Shown here piece by piece: positions 61,426 through 64,000 of a stretch of DNA of 64,000 nucleotides. The notes below the pieces were generated by a model that did not search any database, was not told the DNA's origin, and worked only from the letters and a program-made list of their open reading frames with translations. A program made the position numbers and the translations under genes. The DNA is from Arthrobacter sp. N199823 (lineage in GTDB: Bacteria; Actinomycetota; Actinomycetes; Actinomycetales; Micrococcaceae): NCBI RefSeq assembly GCF_002929705.1, contig NZ_PJIN01000004.1, forward strand, positions 1 through 64,000, in the 5' to 3' direction. The stretch's first letter is position 1; each line of letters opens with the position of its first letter.

Positions 61426-62441
61426 CCACAGCCGTTGCTGGTGGCGCTGCCGACGCGGCCGCGGGCGGCGGACCGGCATTCCCTCGGTCGCTTCCCGGCC
61501 AATCGGCCGCGGGCGGCCCCGGCCTCCTTGACGCGAGCTCCAGGAACACCGGATCCGCCACCCAGGGAACCGCACAGATCCACACGAACCGCGCCGTGGG
61601 GCGGCTTGGCACACCTTCCGCGTGGGCGGGAACGCTGTCCTTAGACATTGACCGGCGGGCCGGACGATCCATCGCGCTCAAGCAGTTCCACGATGGTGCG
61701 CTGCGAATCCTGCGCCCGCATTACCTGGACGACTCCGGGCAGGTTTGCTATGTGGTGATCAACCCCGGCGGGGCATACCTAGGCGGGGACAAGTACCTCA
61801 TTGAGGTGGCGGTGGCTGACGGGGCTGAGCTGCTGCTGACCACGCAGTCGGCCACGAAGATTTACCGCACACCGAATGACCGGGCGGAGCAGCACATGCA
61901 CCTGTCGCTCGGAGCCGGTGCTCGGCTGGAACTGTTGCCGGATCCGTTGATTGCGTACCGTGAGGCCAGCTATGGTCAGGTGACGCAGGTGGAGATGGAC
62001 TCAACGGCCTCACTGGTCATGGCCGAGGTGGTGACACCCGGCTGGTCGCCCAACGGCGAGCTGTTCCGGTATGACGAGGTACGCCTGCGCAACGAGATCT
62101 CCATTGGCGGCCGGTTGACTGTCCTTGACAACTTGTTAATCCGGCCCGGTTCCGGCTCGCCTGTGGACAGCAGCGCCTTCATGCGCGAATACACGCATTT
62201 GGGTTCGCTGATTGTGGTTGATGCCCGTGTGGACCAGGCCCTCGTGGATGAACTCCACACCTTGATGGCGCCCTTGGACCCCGCCGGCCAACTCGGGATC
62301 ACACTGCTGGACGGCCCCGGCCTTGCCGTGCGTGCACTGTCCAACTCGACAGAAACCTTGAATGAGATGATTGCTGCCACCGTGGACCTGCTCCGCGGGC
62401 GGTGGTACTCCCAGAAACCCCTGAACTTAAGGAAATACTAA
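61422..62441 (+). CDS. ureD: Urease accessory protein UreD/UreH
   Basis: This 339-residue protein starts at GTG in a four-base overlap with ureG. The conserved UreD body begins near residue 70 ([20 protein letters not shown]), with [18 protein letters not shown] near 110 and [11 protein letters not shown] near 138. The first 70 residues are Ala/Gly/Ser-rich, longer than usual, and probably disordered. UreD is the scaffold binding apo-urease. Confidence 0.93.
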   Translation: MTTAVAGGAADAAAGGGPAFPRSLPGQSAAGGPGLLDASSRNTGSATQGTAQIHTNRAVGRLGTPSAWAGTLSLDIDRRAGRSIALKQFHDGALRILRPHYLDDSGQVCYVVINPGGAYLGGDKYLIEVAVADGAELLLTTQSATKIYRTPNDRAEQHMHLSLGAGARLELLPDPLIAYREASYGQVTQVEMDSTASLVMAEVVTPGWSPNGELFRYDEVRLRNEISIGGRLTVLDNLLIRPGSGSPVDSSAFMREYTHLGSLIVVDARVDQALVDELHTLMAPLDPAGQLGITLLDGPGLAVRALSNSTETLNEMIAATVDLLRGRWYSQKPLNLRKY

Positions 62442-63487
62442 TGACTGCCGTTGCCCGCCTTGGATATCTGGAACGCGAACAGCTTCCGGTCGCCCGACGG
62501 ATGGGTGTCACGTTCCTGGCGGTAGCCCTGCTGCACGTCATAGCTGTGGGACTGGTGGTTTTTTCGTTGATGAACGACGTGCATCCGCTGGCCATCGGTC
62601 TAGTGATGACGGCCTATTTGGCAGGTGTGAAGCACAGCTACGACTGGGACCACATTGCCGCGATCGATAACTCCAGCCGGAAGTTCGCGGCTCAGGGCCG
62701 GTCCCCTGTCAGCGTCGGCTTTGCGTTCAGCATGGGCCACAGCTCTGTGGTGCTGTTGGCGGGTGTCCTGGTGGTGACCGGGGCCGGCATCATGGGGGCG
62801 GTACTGCAGGAGGGATCGGCGGCGAACATGACGCTGGCAGTTTTTGGTGCCAGCGTCTCGGCGTTGTTCCTGCTGGCGATTGGCTTGTTCAACGGTTCGG
62901 CATTCCTGAAGACCAACGTGTTGTTCCGGCATGTGCGCGGTGGTGGAACGGTGGACGATGACGAGCTGGCGCCGACGGGTATGGTCGCCCGGCTGATGGA
63001 CAAGCCGCTGTCCAAGGTGAAGCGACCGCGCGATATTTACGTGCTGGGCTTCTTGTTTGGGCTCGGCTTTGACACTGCCTCCACAATTGCGTTCCTCCTG
63101 CTGACGGCTTCCGCAGCCCTGGCTGGCATATCCATTGCCGCGCTGATGGCATTGCCGTTCGCCTTCACTGCCGCAATGACGCTGTGTGACACGGCCAATG
63201 GCATGGCCATGATGAAGATGTACCGCTCCGCAGTCATGAACCCGACCCGCCGGATCGGCTTCAACATGGTGGTTACCGGCCTGTCGGCAACGTCAGCATT
63301 GTTCATCTCTGCGCTAACCATCGCGGCCATCATGCATGACACGCTAGGCCTGAAGGATCCTGTCTCCACGTGGCTCGCCAACCTGGATCTGGGCCATGCC
63401 GGCTTGCTGTTGGTGGGACTGTTCCTGGCCGTATGGGGAATTGCGGCTATGGGCTGGCATCGGGACAAGGGAGGGCCGGCAGTGTGA
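62441..63487 (+). CDS. Nickel (cobalt) transporter, NiCoT/HoxN-like
   Basis: This 348-residue membrane protein has about eight hydrophobic segments. The metal signature KHSYDWDHIAAIDN near residue 55 is a variant of the NiCoT HxxxDxDH motif, and FGFAFSMGHSSVV-like and LFGLGFDTASTIAF segments also match. Its ATG overlaps the ureD stop by one base (TAATG), with AAGGA eight bases upstream. It therefore belongs to the urease operon and probably supplies Ni2+. Confidence 0.9.
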   Translation: MTAVARLGYLEREQLPVARRMGVTFLAVALLHVIAVGLVVFSLMNDVHPLAIGLVMTAYLAGVKHSYDWDHIAAIDNSSRKFAAQGRSPVSVGFAFSMGHSSVVLLAGVLVVTGAGIMGAVLQEGSAANMTLAVFGASVSALFLLAIGLFNGSAFLKTNVLFRHVRGGGTVDDDELAPTGMVARLMDKPLSKVKRPRDIYVLGFLFGLGFDTASTIAFLLLTASAALAGISIAALMALPFAFTAAMTLCDTANGMAMMKMYRSAVMNPTRRIGFNMVVTGLSATSALFISALTIAAIMHDTLGLKDPVSTWLANLDLGHAGLLLVGLFLAVWGIAAMGWHRDKGGPAV

Positions 63488-63609
63488 TGTGCCGCATAAA
63501 AACCGGCCGCCGCACAATGTTGCTCACGTCATGACGCTAGGGTTGATGGTTGCAAAGATCCCTGGCGGTGCTTGTAGTCCGCCCTTAATTTGACGATGAA
63601 GTTAGGCCG

Positions 63610-63984
63610 ATGAAGAAATTTATTCAGTTTTCCGTTGCTCTAGTGCTCGTTGCAGGACTGGCGGCTTGTGGCACCGGCGGTCCCGGCGCATCCCCGAGCG
63701 AAACCCCCAGCAGCACGGCTGCAGCGGCCCAGGAAGAGCGTGCAGTCCCCGATGTTGCGGGTATGACCTACAGCGAGGCCTACAATGCGCTGGTCGGCGA
63801 GGACTTCTTCGCCAAACTGGTCGACGAAACGGGAGTCGAGTGGACCACGGGTAACCCCTGGGCCGACGTCACCGTGAAGTCGACGGATCCGGCCGCCGGC
63901 ACCATGTCCAGTGCGTCCTACGTCAACGTCACCCTTACCGTGACCCAGGACGACTACGCAAAGCAGACTGAGTCAGCCAAGTAG
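63610..63984 (+). CDS. PASTA-domain lipoprotein
   Basis: This 124-residue protein has a lipoprotein signal (KFIQFSVALVLVAGLAAC) with C20 as the lipidation site. A Ser/Thr/Ala-rich linker follows, then a single PASTA domain (VPDVAGMTYSEAYNAL to the end). PASTA domains bind cell-wall fragments in kinases and penicillin-binding proteins; as a stand-alone lipoprotein its role is unknown. It is a separate unit after the urease operon. Confidence 0.85.
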   Translation: MKKFIQFSVALVLVAGLAACGTGGPGASPSETPSSTAAAAQEERAVPDVAGMTYSEAYNALVGEDFFAKLVDETGVEWTTGNPWADVTVKSTDPAAGTMSSASYVNVTLTVTQDDYAKQTESAK

Positions 63985-64000
63985 GCTGTTGTCTTACTAG

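Overview
The window looks like chromosome of a high-GC actinobacterium of the Arthrobacter/Micrococcaceae type. The evidence is mycothiol biochemistry (mycothione reductase and a mycothiol-dependent maleylpyruvate isomerase), GTG/TTG starts behind strong Shine-Dalgarno sequences, many TetR/IclR/LacI regulators beside catabolic operons, and actinobacterial versions of the urease and cox genes. I saw no rRNA, tRNA, CRISPR array or insertion sequence. All calls rest on reading translations and motifs; no database search was run.

Layout: (1) 1-4.7 kb: tail of an unidentified gene, a Ca2+/H+ antiporter, a MocR-type regulator and mycothione reductase. (2) 4.8-11.2 kb: a complete 3-hydroxybenzoate/gentisate catabolic locus (uptake, 6-hydroxylase, gentisate dioxygenase, maleylpyruvate isomerase, fumarylpyruvate hydrolase) with an IclR regulator and two copies of a 17-bp palindrome. 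(3) 11.2-17.5 kb: TetR plus drug-efflux MFS with twin operators, a small hypothetical gene, two CorC/HlyC-type membrane proteins behind a hairpin that appears to hide the ribosome-binding site, and another TetR. (4) 17.6-25.1 kb: a LacI-controlled sugar import and oxidation operon (binding lipoprotein, two permeases, two Gfo/Idh dehydrogenases, ThuA). (5) 25.6-37.9 kb: a TetR-controlled operon for alicyclic acid (cyclohexanecarboxylate-type) degradation through CoA thioesters, ring cleavage and beta-oxidation. (6) 38.1-39.8 kb: YCII protein and ECF sigma factor pair. (7) 39.8-47.9 kb: a form II (AYRGAGR) CO-dehydrogenase-like molybdenum hydroxylase cluster, with a MocA-like cytidylyltransferase further on at 54 kb. 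(8) 48.1-56.9 kb: accessory stretch with an oxidoreductase/TetR pair, a retron, an Old Yellow Enzyme, ArfB and small enzymes. (9) 57.1-63.5 kb: complete urease operon ureABCEFGD plus a nickel transporter, then a PASTA lipoprotein.

The most notable element is the retron at 50.66-52.28 kb on the minus strand. A 483-residue reverse transcriptase with a long N-terminal extension is preceded by a 168-nt candidate msr-msd RNA. That RNA is bounded by a 20-bp inverted repeat (a1/a2), contains two strong hairpins, and has a -10-like hexamer placed to start transcription at a1. It resembles the stand-alone myxobacterial retrons, but two residues usually conserved in retron reverse transcriptases differ.
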